Assembly (NCBI RefSeq): GCF_001202035.1
Contig: NZ_LGHT01000044.1
Coordinates: 372,001-436,000, forward strand
Reading direction: 5' to 3'
Length of the DNA stretch: 64,000 nucleotides
Origin: Pseudorhodobacter wandonensis
GTDB lineage: Bacteria > Pseudomonadota > Alphaproteobacteria > Rhodobacterales > Rhodobacteraceae
Shown: positions 44,930-53,925 of the stretch, one piece after another
How positions within the stretch are numbered: the first letter of the stretch is position 1
How the letters are laid out: every line of letters starts with the position of its first letter
Made by a program: the position numbers and the translations under genes
Notes under the pieces: model-generated
The model's database searches: none
Told to the model about the DNA's origin: nothing
The model's input: only the letters and a program-made list of their open reading frames with translations

Positions 44930-45194
44930 TCTTTCAGAGACAAACCCGTTTAGCCAAGTACCTATAGAAATTACCATTTCGGTTGGTCGGGCCCGCCCAC
45001 AAGTGCGAGAGTTGTTGAAGCTTCAAAAAGATGCGGTTTTGGCCCTCGATCGCCGCGTTGATGACCCGGTAGAGCTTTGGGTTGGTGACCGCCTGATCGC
45101 CCGTGGCGAGCTTGAGGAAATGGAAGGCGAAAATGCTGGCCGTCTGGCTGTTCGCCTGACCGAGGTGGCAAACCTGCGCGGAGGTTTGTCATGA
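44922..45194 (+). CDS. fliN: Flagellar motor switch protein FliN
   Basis: 90 residues, made of the SpoA/SpoA-like C-ring fold: VPIEITISVGRARPQVRELLKLQKDAVLALDRRVDDPVELWVGDRLIARGELEEME is the canonical FliN sequence. It forms the C ring with FliG and FliM, both absent here. It overlaps fliH by eight bases and its stop overlaps the start of fliP by four. Confidence 0.94.
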   Translation: MDDLSETNPFSQVPIEITISVGRARPQVRELLKLQKDAVLALDRRVDDPVELWVGDRLIARGELEEMEGENAGRLAVRLTEVANLRGGLS

Positions 45195-45910
45195 CAAAGG
45201 CGTTGGGCTTGGCGCTGACGCTATTGCTGTTCGCCTCTCCGGCGTTGGCCCAGCAATTCACTTTAGATCTTGGCGAAGGGCCGACCCTGTCTGGGCGTGT
45301 GATACAACTTTTCTCACTGGTCACTGTTCTCAGCCTTGTGCCGGGCATTGCTGTGATGGTGACGTGTTTTCCTTTCATCGTGACGGTCCTGTCGATCTTG
45401 CGGCAAGCGATCGGCCTGCAACAATCGCCGCCGAACATGATGATCATCAGCCTTGCTTTGTTTCTGACCTGGTTTGTAATGGAGCCGGTGTTCACCGAGG
45501 CTTGGGTAAAGGGCATTCAACCGCTCACCGAAAACAAGCTTCCTGTTGAAGAGGCTATGACGTCAACAATTGCCCCATTCCGCGTCTTTATGGCGGCGAG
45601 AATGGACCCCGATACCTTTGCCACCATGCAGGCGATGCGACCGGGGCAAGTGTCGACGCCGGTCGATGCATCGCTTTCGCTTTTGGTGCCATCCTTCCTG
45701 CTGTCAGAAATTCAAAGGGCGTTTGAAATCGGCTTTCTGATCTATTTGCCCTTTTTGATCATCGATCTCGTTGTCGCGGCCGTCCTTATGTCGATGGGGA
45801 TGATGATGGTTCCGCCAGCGGTTGTCTCGATGCCGTTCAAGCTTGCGTTCTTTGTGGTCGCCGATGGCTGGGCTTTGGTTTCCAGCGCCTTGGTCAGGAG
45901 CTTTTCTTGA
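45191..45910 (+). CDS. fliP: Flagellar export gate protein FliP
   Basis: 239 residues. A cleavable signal peptide (KALGLALTLLLFASPALAQQ), then four membrane segments. FliP family stretches are clear: VTVLSLVPGIAVMVTCFPFIVTVLSILRQAIGLQQSPPNMMIISLALFLTWFVM, SLLVPSFLLSEIQRAFEIGFLIYLPFLIIDLVVA and VLMSMGMMMVPPAVVSMPFKLAFFVVADGW. FliP builds the export gate with FliQ and FliR. Last gene of the plus-strand operon. Confidence 0.96.
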   Translation: MTKALGLALTLLLFASPALAQQFTLDLGEGPTLSGRVIQLFSLVTVLSLVPGIAVMVTCFPFIVTVLSILRQAIGLQQSPPNMMIISLALFLTWFVMEPVFTEAWVKGIQPLTENKLPVEEAMTSTIAPFRVFMAARMDPDTFATMQAMRPGQVSTPVDASLSLLVPSFLLSEIQRAFEIGFLIYLPFLIIDLVVAAVLMSMGMMMVPPAVVSMPFKLAFFVVADGWALVSSALVRSFS

Positions 45911-46162
45911 ACATTTTTGCCCAATACAGCAATCCGCCGACAGGGTCGCGAAACGCCTGTCCTCATAATAGAAAACGGTTTTGGCGCGCGGTATTTTCGG
46001 GTACGCATTACTTCGGTCACCCCAAGGCTCAGCCTCAATTGCCTGTTCAATCAGAAAATCTTGTTTCCAGAACAGATTGTTCCGGCCAGCCATCGCGCAA
46101 CGCGACCGTCTGTTTCTGGGCAACCGGATTGAAAGCGTTGCCAAAAGAATTACGGCGGGGCT
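45911..46162. other. Gap of about 250 bases between fliP and ompA-family gene
   Basis: Convergent junction with no supportable gene. Open frames cross it on both strands; on the minus strand 46090-45905 reads like plausible protein (NLFWKQDFLIEQAIEAEPWG, then RAKTVFYYEDRRF) but continues as antisense of fliP with unnatural composition and has no ribosome site. I see no clear terminator. Confidence 0.4.
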
Positions 46163-47191
46163 TTACTGGACCGAGGTCAAAACGGCTTCGACCCTTCGGT
46201 TTATCCGTCGGCCTTCCTCGGTTTGGTTGGTTGCGATCGGCGACAGGTAGCCCACGCCCTGCGCCTCAATTTGCGCGGGCGGAATGCCATAAGATTCAAT
46301 CAACCTTTGGCGAACCGAGGCCGCGCGGCGTTTTGAAATCAACAGATTGCTATCCAAGCCACCAGAGGCATCGGTATGGCCGACAAGAGCCACCGTCTTA
46401 TCCGGATTTTCTTTCAACCATTCGGCCAAGGCAGCCAGTGATTCATAGCGCCCTTCGGTCAGATCGGCGGCGCCGCTGCCGAAATCCAACCCTTTCAGCA
46501 CCATGGCCCCTTTCGTCATCAACAGCGATTGGTCCGACATCGCTTCTGCCTCGGGCAACAGCGGGGGTTGGTTCGGCGCAGCAAGTATCAAACTATTGCC
46601 TGTCAAAGGACCAAGGTTTTCGCCCACGCCATTCGTCGCAGCAAAAAGCGGGGGGCCAGCATCGGCCAGCGCCCGCGTGATCTGCACAAAGCCTTTGCTG
46701 GCTGACCGGCTGACCATCAAACCAACGGCCTCGGTATCATTCGCCACTTTGCGTTTGGCTGACAGAAATCTGAAATCGCCCAGATCGACATGCATCTGCG
46801 GTTCGGGCAACACGTCGATTGCAAAGCGAAAATCAAACCCGCCACAGGCCATCGTTTCACATTCGAAAACCGGCTCAAAGCCGGCTGCTATCAACTGGGC
46901 GCGCAAAGGTTGCATAAGGTCCAGACTGCTCAGGCCGGGTGTATCAACCTGCCAAGCTGCCCGCTCGACCATCCCATCGATGATTTGCGTTGGAAAACCC
47001 TCGGGGCGCCATGCCCCTGTTGGCATTGCATAGCTGTCACGCGTCAGGGTCGGTCCTGCGGTTGGCGTGGCGGGGCCGGGAAATTCCAGCGTAAAGGCCG
47101 CAGCGACAGAACTGCCAAGCAGCCAGCAGGTGACTGCTCGGCACAGCCATCGGGGCGCAAATCCGTTCGATAGGGCCTTATGGCGCGTCAC
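46163..47191 (-). CDS. OmpA-family protein
   Basis: 342 residues. N-terminal signal segment (WLCRAVTCWLLGSSVAAAF), an unfamiliar domain (40-225), and a C-terminal OmpA/MotB peptidoglycan-binding domain (230-342): LKGLDFGSGAADLTEGRYESLAALAEWLKENPDKTVALVGHTDASGG, NLLISKRRAASVRQRLIESYGIPPAQIEAQGVGY and NRRVEAVL. The lack of the short MotB anchor and plug means it is not MotB. It may be a cell-envelope anchor. Start is GTG at 47191, overlapping the GNAT gene stop (GTGA). Confidence 0.85.
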   Translation of the reverse strand: MTRHKALSNGFAPRWLCRAVTCWLLGSSVAAAFTLEFPGPATPTAGPTLTRDSYAMPTGAWRPEGFPTQIIDGMVERAAWQVDTPGLSSLDLMQPLRAQLIAAGFEPVFECETMACGGFDFRFAIDVLPEPQMHVDLGDFRFLSAKRKVANDTEAVGLMVSRSASKGFVQITRALADAGPPLFAATNGVGENLGPLTGNSLILAAPNQPPLLPEAEAMSDQSLLMTKGAMVLKGLDFGSGAADLTEGRYESLAALAEWLKENPDKTVALVGHTDASGGLDSNLLISKRRAASVRQRLIESYGIPPAQIEAQGVGYLSPIATNQTEEGRRINRRVEAVLTSVQ

Positions 47192-47916
47192 TGCTCCGGC
47201 ACCTCATGGGTTGGTTTTTTCCGGTAGTGATACTGTCCCACAACTTCCATTCCAAGGGAAGCGTAGAGCGCACGCGCCCCCGCATTCGCCTGCGTTACCG
47301 CAAGGCACAGCGTCCCAGCCCCTTGATCTTGTGCCCATGAGGCTGCCATCCGCATGATGTTGTTGGCCGCGCCTTGTCTGCGTTGGCTCGGGCAAACCTC
47401 TAGCGCGTGCAACATCGCGATTTTGCCAACGCAGGCCACAAAGGCCACCCCCGAGGCGCGGTCATTCACCCGCCCCAATATTGTGGTTTTGGCCCCTTTG
47501 GCGCGGTCCATCACGGCCAGCCTGCCGGGGCCAATACCTGCATCGGCCCAAATCTGGGCCGCAATGCCAAGCGGTGGCCACGTGGCAAAGGCCGACATCG
47601 GCGCGGGCTGGGCCAAAGCCGCGACAGGGGTCGCATAAACCACCACCGGGTCGTGCCGCAGATAGCCGCGCATTTCTAACAACTTGTCCAATTCAGCATC
47701 GCTATGCCGTACCATGAACAGCGGCTCTTGCCCTAGGGCCTGCATGGCGGCCTCGGCCATCGCAATATCGGCATCTGTTACCTCGGCCTCGGCCGTTGCT
47801 GCCGAAACGCGCTGCCCACCGCCCAGACCTTTGCGGATCATCCATGGCCCTTTGCGCAGCAATTCCGCTGCAGGCCAACTATGCTCTAGCACATCGTAAA
47901 TTTGCGCGGGCGTCAT
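47188..47916 (-). CDS. GNAT-family N-acetyltransferase
   Basis: 242 residues. The N-terminal half (about 1-120) is a degenerate GNAT-like domain and the C-terminal half (about 130-235) is a full one, with the acetyl-CoA site in ALEVCPSQRRQGAANNIMRMAASWAQDQG and ANAGARALYASLGMEVVGQYHYR at the end. The substrate is unknown. It is coupled on both sides by ATGA/GTGA overlaps to the CinA-like gene before it and the OmpA gene after it. Confidence 0.85.
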   Translation of the reverse strand: MTPAQIYDVLEHSWPAAELLRKGPWMIRKGLGGGQRVSAATAEAEVTDADIAMAEAAMQALGQEPLFMVRHSDAELDKLLEMRGYLRHDPVVVYATPVAALAQPAPMSAFATWPPLGIAAQIWADAGIGPGRLAVMDRAKGAKTTILGRVNDRASGVAFVACVGKIAMLHALEVCPSQRRQGAANNIMRMAASWAQDQGAGTLCLAVTQANAGARALYASLGMEVVGQYHYRKKPTHEVPEQ

Positions 47917-48635
47917 GCGGGGAACAGCGCAGCTAGACGTGTCATCGCGGCATCAATCTGGCCGGCGTCAGTGCCACGGATCACCAAATTTGTACCATGC
48001 GCGCCGTTTTGGGTAAAAGGATACGACCCCATCGACAGATCAGGATATTCGGCCGCAAGCGCGCCAAACGGTTCGGCCACCTCGCCCTCGCCGCGATTGA
48101 CGCGCAGGGATTGGCTAAGCAATGGCGCCCCCCCTGTCAGATTTGGCAAAACGCTGGCAACCATGGCCTGAAAAATATTCGGCACCCCCGCCATCACATG
48201 CACATTGCCCAGTGTAAAACCGGGCGCGATAGAGATCGGGTTGTCGATCAGTGTAGCACCATCAGGAATACGTGCCATACGCTGTCGCGCGTCATTAAAT
48301 GGCATCCCTGCGCGCTCATAATGCGCGGCCAACAGCGCCATCGCATCGGCCCGCTTGCTGATCGGCACGCCAAAGGCTGCCGCAATTGCTTCGGCCGTAA
48401 TATCATCATGTGTCGGCCCAATACCGCCCGAGGTGAACACATGGTCCACCCCCGCCCGCAGCGCATTTACCGCGGCAATAATCGCATCCCGATCATCCGA
48501 TACCACCCGCACTTCGGCCAGGGGAATCCCGTGGCGCGTCAGCTCGCCCGCCAAAAAATGCATGTTGCTGTCGCGGGTTCGCCCTGACAAAATCTCGTCA
48601 CCAATGACCAGCATCGCAGCAGTCGGGTTGGGCAT
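47913..48635 (-). CDS. CinA N-terminal / molybdopterin-binding domain protein
   Basis: 240 residues. A MoCF_biosynth (MoeA/MogA-like) fold: AAMLVIGDEILSGRTRDSNMHFLAGELTRHG, VFTSGGIGPTHDDITAEAIAAAFG and NPISIAPGFTLGNVHVMAGVPNIFQAM. This is the N-terminal half of CinA without the C-terminal nicotinamide-mononucleotide deamidase domain, as in the YfaY-like proteins. The role is probably nucleotide or cofactor pyrophosphatase (ADP-ribose pyrophosphatase in COG1058 relatives). First gene of the CinA-GNAT-OmpA unit. Confidence 0.88.
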   Translation of the reverse strand: MPNPTAAMLVIGDEILSGRTRDSNMHFLAGELTRHGIPLAEVRVVSDDRDAIIAAVNALRAGVDHVFTSGGIGPTHDDITAEAIAAAFGVPISKRADAMALLAAHYERAGMPFNDARQRMARIPDGATLIDNPISIAPGFTLGNVHVMAGVPNIFQAMVASVLPNLTGGAPLLSQSLRVNRGEGEVAEPFGALAAEYPDLSMGSYPFTQNGAHGTNLVIRGTDAGQIDAAMTRLAALFPA

Positions 48636-48773
48636 TTGTGGCTCCTTCAGCGTTGTTCCCTTATCGGTATAGGGCGCGGGCAGGGTGGTTTCAAACTCAG
48701 TTTGTCGCAGCCTCTGGCCATTTTGCCTTGATAAGCCTATTTTGGCGCAAAGAGATCAGGATGAGGCCAGGTT

Positions 48774-49658
48774 TTGGACGATACACGCGGACGGATGACA
48801 AAAGACGGCATTCGCATCTATGAAGATGCCGATTTCGCAGGCATGCGCGCGGCAGGTCAGGTGGCTGCCGAGATTTTGGATCTGGTCGGCCCCTTGGTCG
48901 TACCCGGTGCGACCACCGGCGCATTGGATGCCTTTATCACCGCCGAGGTCGAACGCCGCGGCGTTACGTCAGCCACAATTGACTATCGCGGCTATAAACA
49001 TGCTTCGTGCATTTCGGTAAACCATGTCGTCTGCCACGGCATTCCGGGTGCAAAAATTCCAAAGCGGGCCAATGATGTGCTGCGCGATGGCGATATTTTG
49101 AATGTCGATGTTACAGTTATCAAAGATGGTTGGTTTGGCGATACCAGCCGGATGTATGTTGCAGGCACTGCCAAACCCTTTGCCCAACGGCTGATGAAGG
49201 TGACGCATGACAGTCTGATGCTGGGGATTGAGGCGGTAAAGCCGGGCGCAACCTTTGGCGATATCGGCTATGCAATCCAATCCTATGCCGAAAAGAACGG
49301 GCTTTCCGTGGTGCGCGATTTCTGCGGCCACGGCCTTGGCCGCGTGTTCCATGCCCCGCCAAATGTGCTGCATTACGCCAATTTCCGCAAAGACGCGCAG
49401 GGCAACAAAGTCTCGGCTCTGCGCCGCTCGATCGAGGATCGGACAGCCGTGCTGGAAGAGGGCATGTTTTTCACCATCGAGCCGATGATAAACATGGGCC
49501 GCCCCGAAACCGAAGTTCTGTCGGATGAGTGGACAGCGGTCACACGCGATGGAAAGCTTAGTGCCCAGTATGAACATTCGATTGGCGTTACCGCCACAGG
49601 GGCCGATATTTTCACCCTGTCACCGGGCGGCGTGTATAAATCCGCGTTTGAGGGGTGA
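48774..49658 (+). CDS. map: Type I methionine aminopeptidase
   Basis: Removes N-terminal methionine from nascent proteins. 294 residues with the pita-bread fold and its metal residues: CISVNHVVCHGIP, ILNVDVTVIKDGWFGDTSRM (Asp pair), GHGLGRVFHAPP (His), FFTIEPMINMG (Glu) and TAVTRDGKLSAQYEHSIGVT (Glu). I keep a TTG start at 48774 because the ensuing DDTRGRMTKDGIRIYE matches the usual Rhodobacterales N-terminus; an ATG at 48795 would be seven residues shorter and has no better site. Confidence 0.93.
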   Translation: MDDTRGRMTKDGIRIYEDADFAGMRAAGQVAAEILDLVGPLVVPGATTGALDAFITAEVERRGVTSATIDYRGYKHASCISVNHVVCHGIPGAKIPKRANDVLRDGDILNVDVTVIKDGWFGDTSRMYVAGTAKPFAQRLMKVTHDSLMLGIEAVKPGATFGDIGYAIQSYAEKNGLSVVRDFCGHGLGRVFHAPPNVLHYANFRKDAQGNKVSALRRSIEDRTAVLEEGMFFTIEPMINMGRPETEVLSDEWTAVTRDGKLSAQYEHSIGVTATGADIFTLSPGGVYKSAFEG

Positions 49659-49816
49659 TTTCGCAGCCTTGCGCAGCCCATAAACTGGCAAATCCAGTGC
49701 TATATTAGGCACTTTGGGCCTGTTTGCAGCAAAAACCCTGCGCCGACTCTTGTTTCAAATCACGCTGTATGAGATTGTTATCGCATAAAAAGAATAACAT
49801 CTTGAGGCGCGTAAAA

Positions 49817-50719
49817 ATGAAGAGCATCTTAATCTCTGCCGTCGTTCTGGCGGCGGCCCTCCCTGCAGTGGTCGCGGCGCAAACGCTGGATGGTTCAGCG
49901 ACTGTCGGCTACGGCTATAGCAATGTCATGGGTGGGTCGAACATCCATACCCCCAGTATCGACGGGCGGTTCGACTATGATACCGGAACCGGCTTGCATT
50001 ACGGGGTCGATATTTCCGGCTTTCGGGGCACCGTCAACGGTCTGAACGGCAAAGTCAGCGCCTTTATGGGTGGTCTGAATGCCGGCTACAAGTTTTCCAA
50101 CGGTCTCAATGTCGGCGCTTATGGCGAAAGCGCCAGCGTCGATGTGACTGGCCTCGGGGGGGATCGTACGGCCCATTCTATCGGCCTGACGGGTGGCTAC
50201 GACGTTGAAACCGCCAAGATTTCGGGCTTTATCGGCAGAACCAAAACCAACCCCTCTTTGCCTGCCGGGACTGATGTAAAGGATTACGGCATCTCGGGCC
50301 GTGTCAGCGCGTCTGACCAGGTCACCATTGGCGGCAGCTTGGTGCGCAGCACCGTTTCGAATGGCGGTGCCTCGGCCGATCTGGATTTTGTCGGCCTTGG
50401 TGGCGCCTTCAAGGTTGACCCGAGCTGGACGCTGTTCGGCGGTCTGACCGATAGCAACCTCAGTTCGCTGGGCAGCGTTACGACCTTTGGTCTCGGCGCC
50501 AGCTTTGATCTGTCGAACGCCATGCGCGAAGGCACCAATGTATCGGTTGAGATTGCGCGCAGCAATGTCACAGGCACAGGCCACATGAACACATTGCGGA
50601 TTGGCCTTAGCGTGCCAATCGGCGTCGGCTCTAACCCGGTGCCGTTGAACAGCGTTGCCGATGCAGCGATCAGCCCGCGGCATAACGCGCTCAGCTCGGC
50701 CGTTTTGTCGGGTTTCTAA
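49817..50719 (+). CDS. Outer-membrane beta-barrel protein (porin-like)
   Basis: 300 residues from the ATG at 49817 (GAGG nine bases upstream). Signal peptide MKSILISAVVLAAALPAVVAAQ, then repeated amphipathic beta strands with alternating hydrophobic residues and aromatic girdle (GSATVGYGYSNVMGG, GVDISGFRGTVNG, GGLNAGYKFSNGLNVGAYGES, RIGLSVPIGVG). Glycine-rich throughout. It resembles small alphaproteobacterial porins or OmpW/OmpA-like barrels but I cannot name the family. The C-terminus ends in phenylalanine, as in proteins handled by BamA. Convergent with the HAD gene across a hairpin. Confidence 0.75.
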   Translation: MKSILISAVVLAAALPAVVAAQTLDGSATVGYGYSNVMGGSNIHTPSIDGRFDYDTGTGLHYGVDISGFRGTVNGLNGKVSAFMGGLNAGYKFSNGLNVGAYGESASVDVTGLGGDRTAHSIGLTGGYDVETAKISGFIGRTKTNPSLPAGTDVKDYGISGRVSASDQVTIGGSLVRSTVSNGGASADLDFVGLGGAFKVDPSWTLFGGLTDSNLSSLGSVTTFGLGASFDLSNAMREGTNVSVEIARSNVTGTGHMNTLRIGLSVPIGVGSNPVPLNSVADAAISPRHNALSSAVLSGF

Positions 50720-50731
50720 GGGTTGGTCAGG

Positions 50732-50754
50732 CCCGAGGGCTTTGTGCTCTCGGG
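50732..50754. terminator. Bidirectional hairpin between outer-membrane protein and HAD genes
   Basis: CCCGAGGGC-TTTGT-GCTCTCGGG: a nine-pair stem with one G-U pair and a five-base loop, 12 bases after the barrel gene stop and 10 bases before the HAD gene stop. No U-run follows on either strand, so it may work by Rho or as a 3' stabiliser. Confidence 0.5.
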
Positions 50755-50763
50755 TCCGGCACC

Positions 50764-51414
50764 TTACACCAATCCGATCTTGGCGGGAATGTCGCGCAAA
50801 GACCTGATCACCTCGGCCCCGGTGGCGGCCAGCCGCGCACCGTCATCATGCTCGGCCAAACCAAGGCAGCGCATTCCGGCGCGGGCCGCCCCGGTACAGC
50901 CGGTCGGGCTGTCATCAACCACCACACAATCGGCGGGTGCCACACCCAAGGCGCGGGCGGCATGAAGCCAAAGCCCCGGATCGGGTTTCGGGCAGCCCAG
51001 GCTCTGGCCCGAATACAAATGCCCGCCCAGCCGTGCCATAACCGCAGGGTGCTGGCCCAATGTGATCTGCATCTTTTGGTCCGACCCGTTTGACCCGACG
51101 GCATAGGTAATCCCCGCCGCGTCCAAGGCATCCAGCACCTCAGCCACGCCATCGATCAGCGCCGTCCCTTGCGCCAGCCGCGCATACATCCGCGCGTAAA
51201 AATCATCGACCCAGGTATCGGGCAAATCGGCCCCAAGCCCGCGCGCCACCGTAAACAGCCCGCCAATCGTGCCGCCAAGGAACTTTTGCTCCATTTCGGC
51301 ACGTGTCAATTGCAGCCCATGCGCGGCCAGATCCTCGGCCAACAGGTCAAAGGCTGTGGCCTCGCTGTCAACCAGCACGCCGTCGCAATCGAAAAGTATG
51401 GCTTTGGGGGTCAT
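50764..51414 (-). CDS. HAD-superfamily phosphatase (beta-phosphoglucomutase / GPH-like)
   Basis: 216 residues from the ATG at 51414. HAD motif I is AILFDCDGVLVDSE (nucleophile Asp and acid Asp), motif II YAVGSNGSDQK (Ser), Lys in GCPKPDPGLW, and motif III CVVVDDSPTGCTGA (Asp-Asp). The alpha-helical cap follows motif I. The family dephosphorylates sugar phosphates or phosphoglycolate; the substrate is unresolved. The frame extends upstream without a start site. It follows rsmD by 17 bases. Confidence 0.87.
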   Translation of the reverse strand: MTPKAILFDCDGVLVDSEATAFDLLAEDLAAHGLQLTRAEMEQKFLGGTIGGLFTVARGLGADLPDTWVDDFYARMYARLAQGTALIDGVAEVLDALDAAGITYAVGSNGSDQKMQITLGQHPAVMARLGGHLYSGQSLGCPKPDPGLWLHAARALGVAPADCVVVDDSPTGCTGAARAGMRCLGLAEHDDGARLAATGAEVIRSLRDIPAKIGLV

Positions 51415-51431
51415 AATGCGGCCTTTCGGGC

Positions 51432-52001
51432 TCAGGATTGGGGGGCGCGTAAAATGGTGATCGTGGTGTCGCCATATTTGCGCGCGTCCAGTTTGGCAAA
51501 TTCGGGTGGCACCGTAATGGCGGCGCTTTCTTCCCACACCACAACGGCGCCGGCGGCGATCCAGTTGCCACGGGATGCCGCGGCCAAGGCAGCCTCGCCC
51601 AGCTGCTTGCCATAGGGTGGGTCAAGGAAAACCAGCGTAAAGGGCGCTGCGGTATTGGGGGGCAACTGCACGGCATTCTGGTGCAAAACCGTTGCAGTAA
51701 GGCGGGTGATTTCAAGGTTGCGCTTTATCAAGGCCAGTGCCGCCTTGCCGTCATCCACCAATGTCGCATGCGCTGCCCCCCGGCTCAGCGCCTCCAGCGC
51801 AAGCGCACCGGTGCCTGCAAACAAATCCAGCACCCGCGCGCCGGTAACCGGATTCGGCCCGCCATCCAGCCGCCCGTTGATCAGCAGGTTAAACACCGCC
51901 TCGCGCACGCGGTCGGACGTAGGGCGCAAATGCGCCGCCATGTCCCCTTTGCCAATATCGGCCAAATGGGTGCCGCGATTGCTGCCACCGATAATCCGCA
52001 T
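51432..52001 (-). CDS. rsmD: 16S rRNA (guanine-966-N2)-methyltransferase
   Basis: 189 residues. MRIIGGSNRGTHLADIGKGDMAAHLRPTSDRVREAVFNLL is the RsmD start, followed by the SAM-binding site VLDLFAGTGALALEALSRGA and the catalytic motif FLDPPYGKQLGE (DPPY). Methylates G966 of 16S rRNA. The ATG overlaps the preceding reductase stop by one base (TAATG). Confidence 0.94.
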   Translation of the reverse strand: MRIIGGSNRGTHLADIGKGDMAAHLRPTSDRVREAVFNLLINGRLDGGPNPVTGARVLDLFAGTGALALEALSRGAAHATLVDDGKAALALIKRNLEITRLTATVLHQNAVQLPPNTAAPFTLVFLDPPYGKQLGEAALAAASRGNWIAAGAVVVWEESAAITVPPEFAKLDARKYGDTTITILRAPQS

Positions 52002-53203
52002 TACTTCAACAGCGCCTTCAACTCGGTTTCAGGGTTGGCAACCAGCGCTGGTTCCGGCGATTTTCCCATCGCCAGCAAGCGCTTGGCCACCATAAACGCA
52101 CGCGGGTCATTCATCGCATCCACAGCCAGCAATTGCGGGCCTTTGTAATACCAGAACGACACCGCGCCCTCAGTCCGCCGCGTGGCAATATGGTCATAGC
52201 CCGTATTCAAACCCGCAATTTGCAGCTTGATATCGTATTGGTCCGACCAGAACCACGGCTCGGGCACATAATCCTTATTCGCGCCCAACAAGTTGGCGGC
52301 GACACATTCGGCCTGATCAATCGCATTGGGCACCGATTCCAGCCGCATCCGCCCCGCAGGCGTCGGAAAGCTGGCGCAATCGCCTGCCGCCCAGACATGC
52401 GGCGCGCTGGTGCGGCCCAAAGCATCGGTCGCAATGCCGTTATCCAGCGCAATGCCAGAGGCCTGCGCCAGATCGGTGGCAGGCGTAATCCCCACGCCGA
52501 CAATCACAAAATCGGCAGGCAATTCGCGGCCATCAGTCAGGCGCGCAGCAGTCACATGGTCGCCGCCGATCAGGCGCTCCAGCCCCGTAGCCTCAATTAT
52601 CTTGACACCATGCGCGCGGTGCAAATCACGGAAAAAATCCGAGGTTTCAGCCGAGGCAACTCGCTGCAAAATCCTCGGTGCCATTTCGACAACTGTTACA
52701 TCCAGCCCCAGTTTGGCCGCAACAGCCGCACCTTCCAGCCCGATATAGCCGCCGCCAACAATCACCACACGCTTGCCCGCCACAAAATAGGGCTGCATCG
52801 CATCGACATCCGCCAGATCGCGCAGCGTGAACACACCGGTCAAAGCGCCGCCAATGCTTGCGGGCAGGCGGCGTGGCACCGACCCCGTGGTCAGCACCAA
52901 ATCGGTATAGGCCAACACCTCATCGCCCAGCCGAACCGTCTTGGCCGCCGTGTCAACCGCATCAACCGTTTGGCCCATGCGCAGCGCTATGTTTTGCTCG
53001 GCATAAAACGCCTCGGGGCGCAGGAACAGCCGCTCTAACGGCATTTCGCCCAGCAGATAGGCCTTGGACAAAGGCGGACGCTGATAAGGGGGCAAGCGTT
53101 CCGCACCGATCAACGTAATTGCGCCCGTATCGCCCAAAGCCCGCAGCTTTGCGACCAATGACGCGCCGGACTGACCGGCCCCGATAACAATAGTGTGCTT
53201 CAT
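52001..53203 (-). CDS. FAD-dependent ferredoxin/rubredoxin reductase family protein
   Basis: 400 residues from the ATG at 53203. FAD site TIVIGAGQSGASLVAKLRALG, the AMP-recognition LPPYQRPPLSK, NAD site VVIVGGGYIGLEGAAVAAKLGLDVTVVE, the second FAD motif VWAAGDCASFP and a C-terminal reductase_C domain (DQYDIKLQIAGL). It resembles ferredoxin reductases of dioxygenase and P450 systems (PdR, BphA4), which pass NADH electrons to a [2Fe-2S] ferredoxin. No ferredoxin or oxygenase is near, so the partner is unknown. Confidence 0.9.
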   Translation of the reverse strand: MKHTIVIGAGQSGASLVAKLRALGDTGAITLIGAERLPPYQRPPLSKAYLLGEMPLERLFLRPEAFYAEQNIALRMGQTVDAVDTAAKTVRLGDEVLAYTDLVLTTGSVPRRLPASIGGALTGVFTLRDLADVDAMQPYFVAGKRVVIVGGGYIGLEGAAVAAKLGLDVTVVEMAPRILQRVASAETSDFFRDLHRAHGVKIIEATGLERLIGGDHVTAARLTDGRELPADFVIVGVGITPATDLAQASGIALDNGIATDALGRTSAPHVWAAGDCASFPTPAGRMRLESVPNAIDQAECVAANLLGANKDYVPEPWFWSDQYDIKLQIAGLNTGYDHIATRRTEGAVSFWYYKGPQLLAVDAMNDPRAFMVAKRLLAMGKSPEPALVANPETELKALLK

Positions 53204-53307
53204 TTCTGGCCCTTTACACCTCGCACGACCATATACACACTGGTCGGGCAACCGATGGCAGCCTATATCTGCCAGTGATAGAAACACAACGCATGAGGGT
53301 GAACAAC

Positions 53308-53796
53308 GTGACAATTTCTGTAGGCGATACACTGCCAGAAGTGAATTTGCAGCGTCTGGGCGAAGCTGGGCCAGAACAGGTTAGCGTGGCTGACCTGACC
53401 AAAGGCCGTAAAGTGGTGATTTTCGCGGTGCCGGGCGCCTATACCCCCACCTGCCATTCCGCCCATGTTCCCAGCTTTATCCGCACCAAAGACGCCTTTG
53501 CCGCCAAAGGCGTGGATGAGGTGATCTGTGTGTCGGTTAACGACCCCTTTGTGATGAAAGCATGGGGCGAAACGACAGGTGCCGCCAACGCAGGCATCAA
53601 CATGTTGGCTGACGGAACCGGCGCCTTTACTGCCGCGCTGAACATGGCGTTTGACGCGCCGCCCGCTGGTTTGATGGCCCGCTCAAAGCGCTATGCGCTG
53701 CTGGCTGAAAATGGCGTGGTCAAGGTTCTGCACCTCGAAGAAAGCCCTGGCGCCTGCGAAATCTCGGGTGGTGAGGCGTTGTTGGCCGCGATCTGA
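53308..53796 (+). CDS. Peroxiredoxin (Prx5 / atypical two-cysteine type)
   Basis: 162 residues from the GTG at 53308. AGGG lies seven bases before it, and the TISVGDTLPE beginning fits this family better than the ATG at 53293. The peroxidatic cysteine is C49 in VPGAYTPTCHSAHVPSF; a later cysteine near 152 (SPGACEIS) is a candidate resolving residue. It reduces hydroperoxides using thioredoxin or glutaredoxin. Divergent from the reductase gene, with 104 bases between starts. Confidence 0.92.
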   Translation: MTISVGDTLPEVNLQRLGEAGPEQVSVADLTKGRKVVIFAVPGAYTPTCHSAHVPSFIRTKDAFAAKGVDEVICVSVNDPFVMKAWGETTGAANAGINMLADGTGAFTAALNMAFDAPPAGLMARSKRYALLAENGVVKVLHLEESPGACEISGGEALLAAI

Positions 53797-53824
53797 GGCT
53801 AAAACACCAAAATGAGTCCGGTAT

Positions 53825-53854
53825 AGACCTGCAACTTTGCGTTGCAGGTCTTTC
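53825..53854 (+). terminator. Rho-independent terminator after peroxiredoxin gene
   Basis: Perfect 11-bp stem AGACCTGCAAC / GTTGCAGGTCT around TTTGC, starting 29 bases after the stop and followed by TTC-ATTT. The stem is strong, the U-run short. Confidence 0.75.
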
Positions 53855-53925
53855 ATTTACCGCATTGCACCCCTATAGCGACGCTGCGGGATGACCCCGT
53901 GCCAATAGCTTTCAGCAGGAAACCG

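Noticed and set aside
46163-47191. OmpA-domain protein as the missing MotB
   Set aside because: It has a cleavable signal and a large extra domain instead of the MotB membrane helix with its essential Asp, and is on the opposite strand from motA's operon partners.
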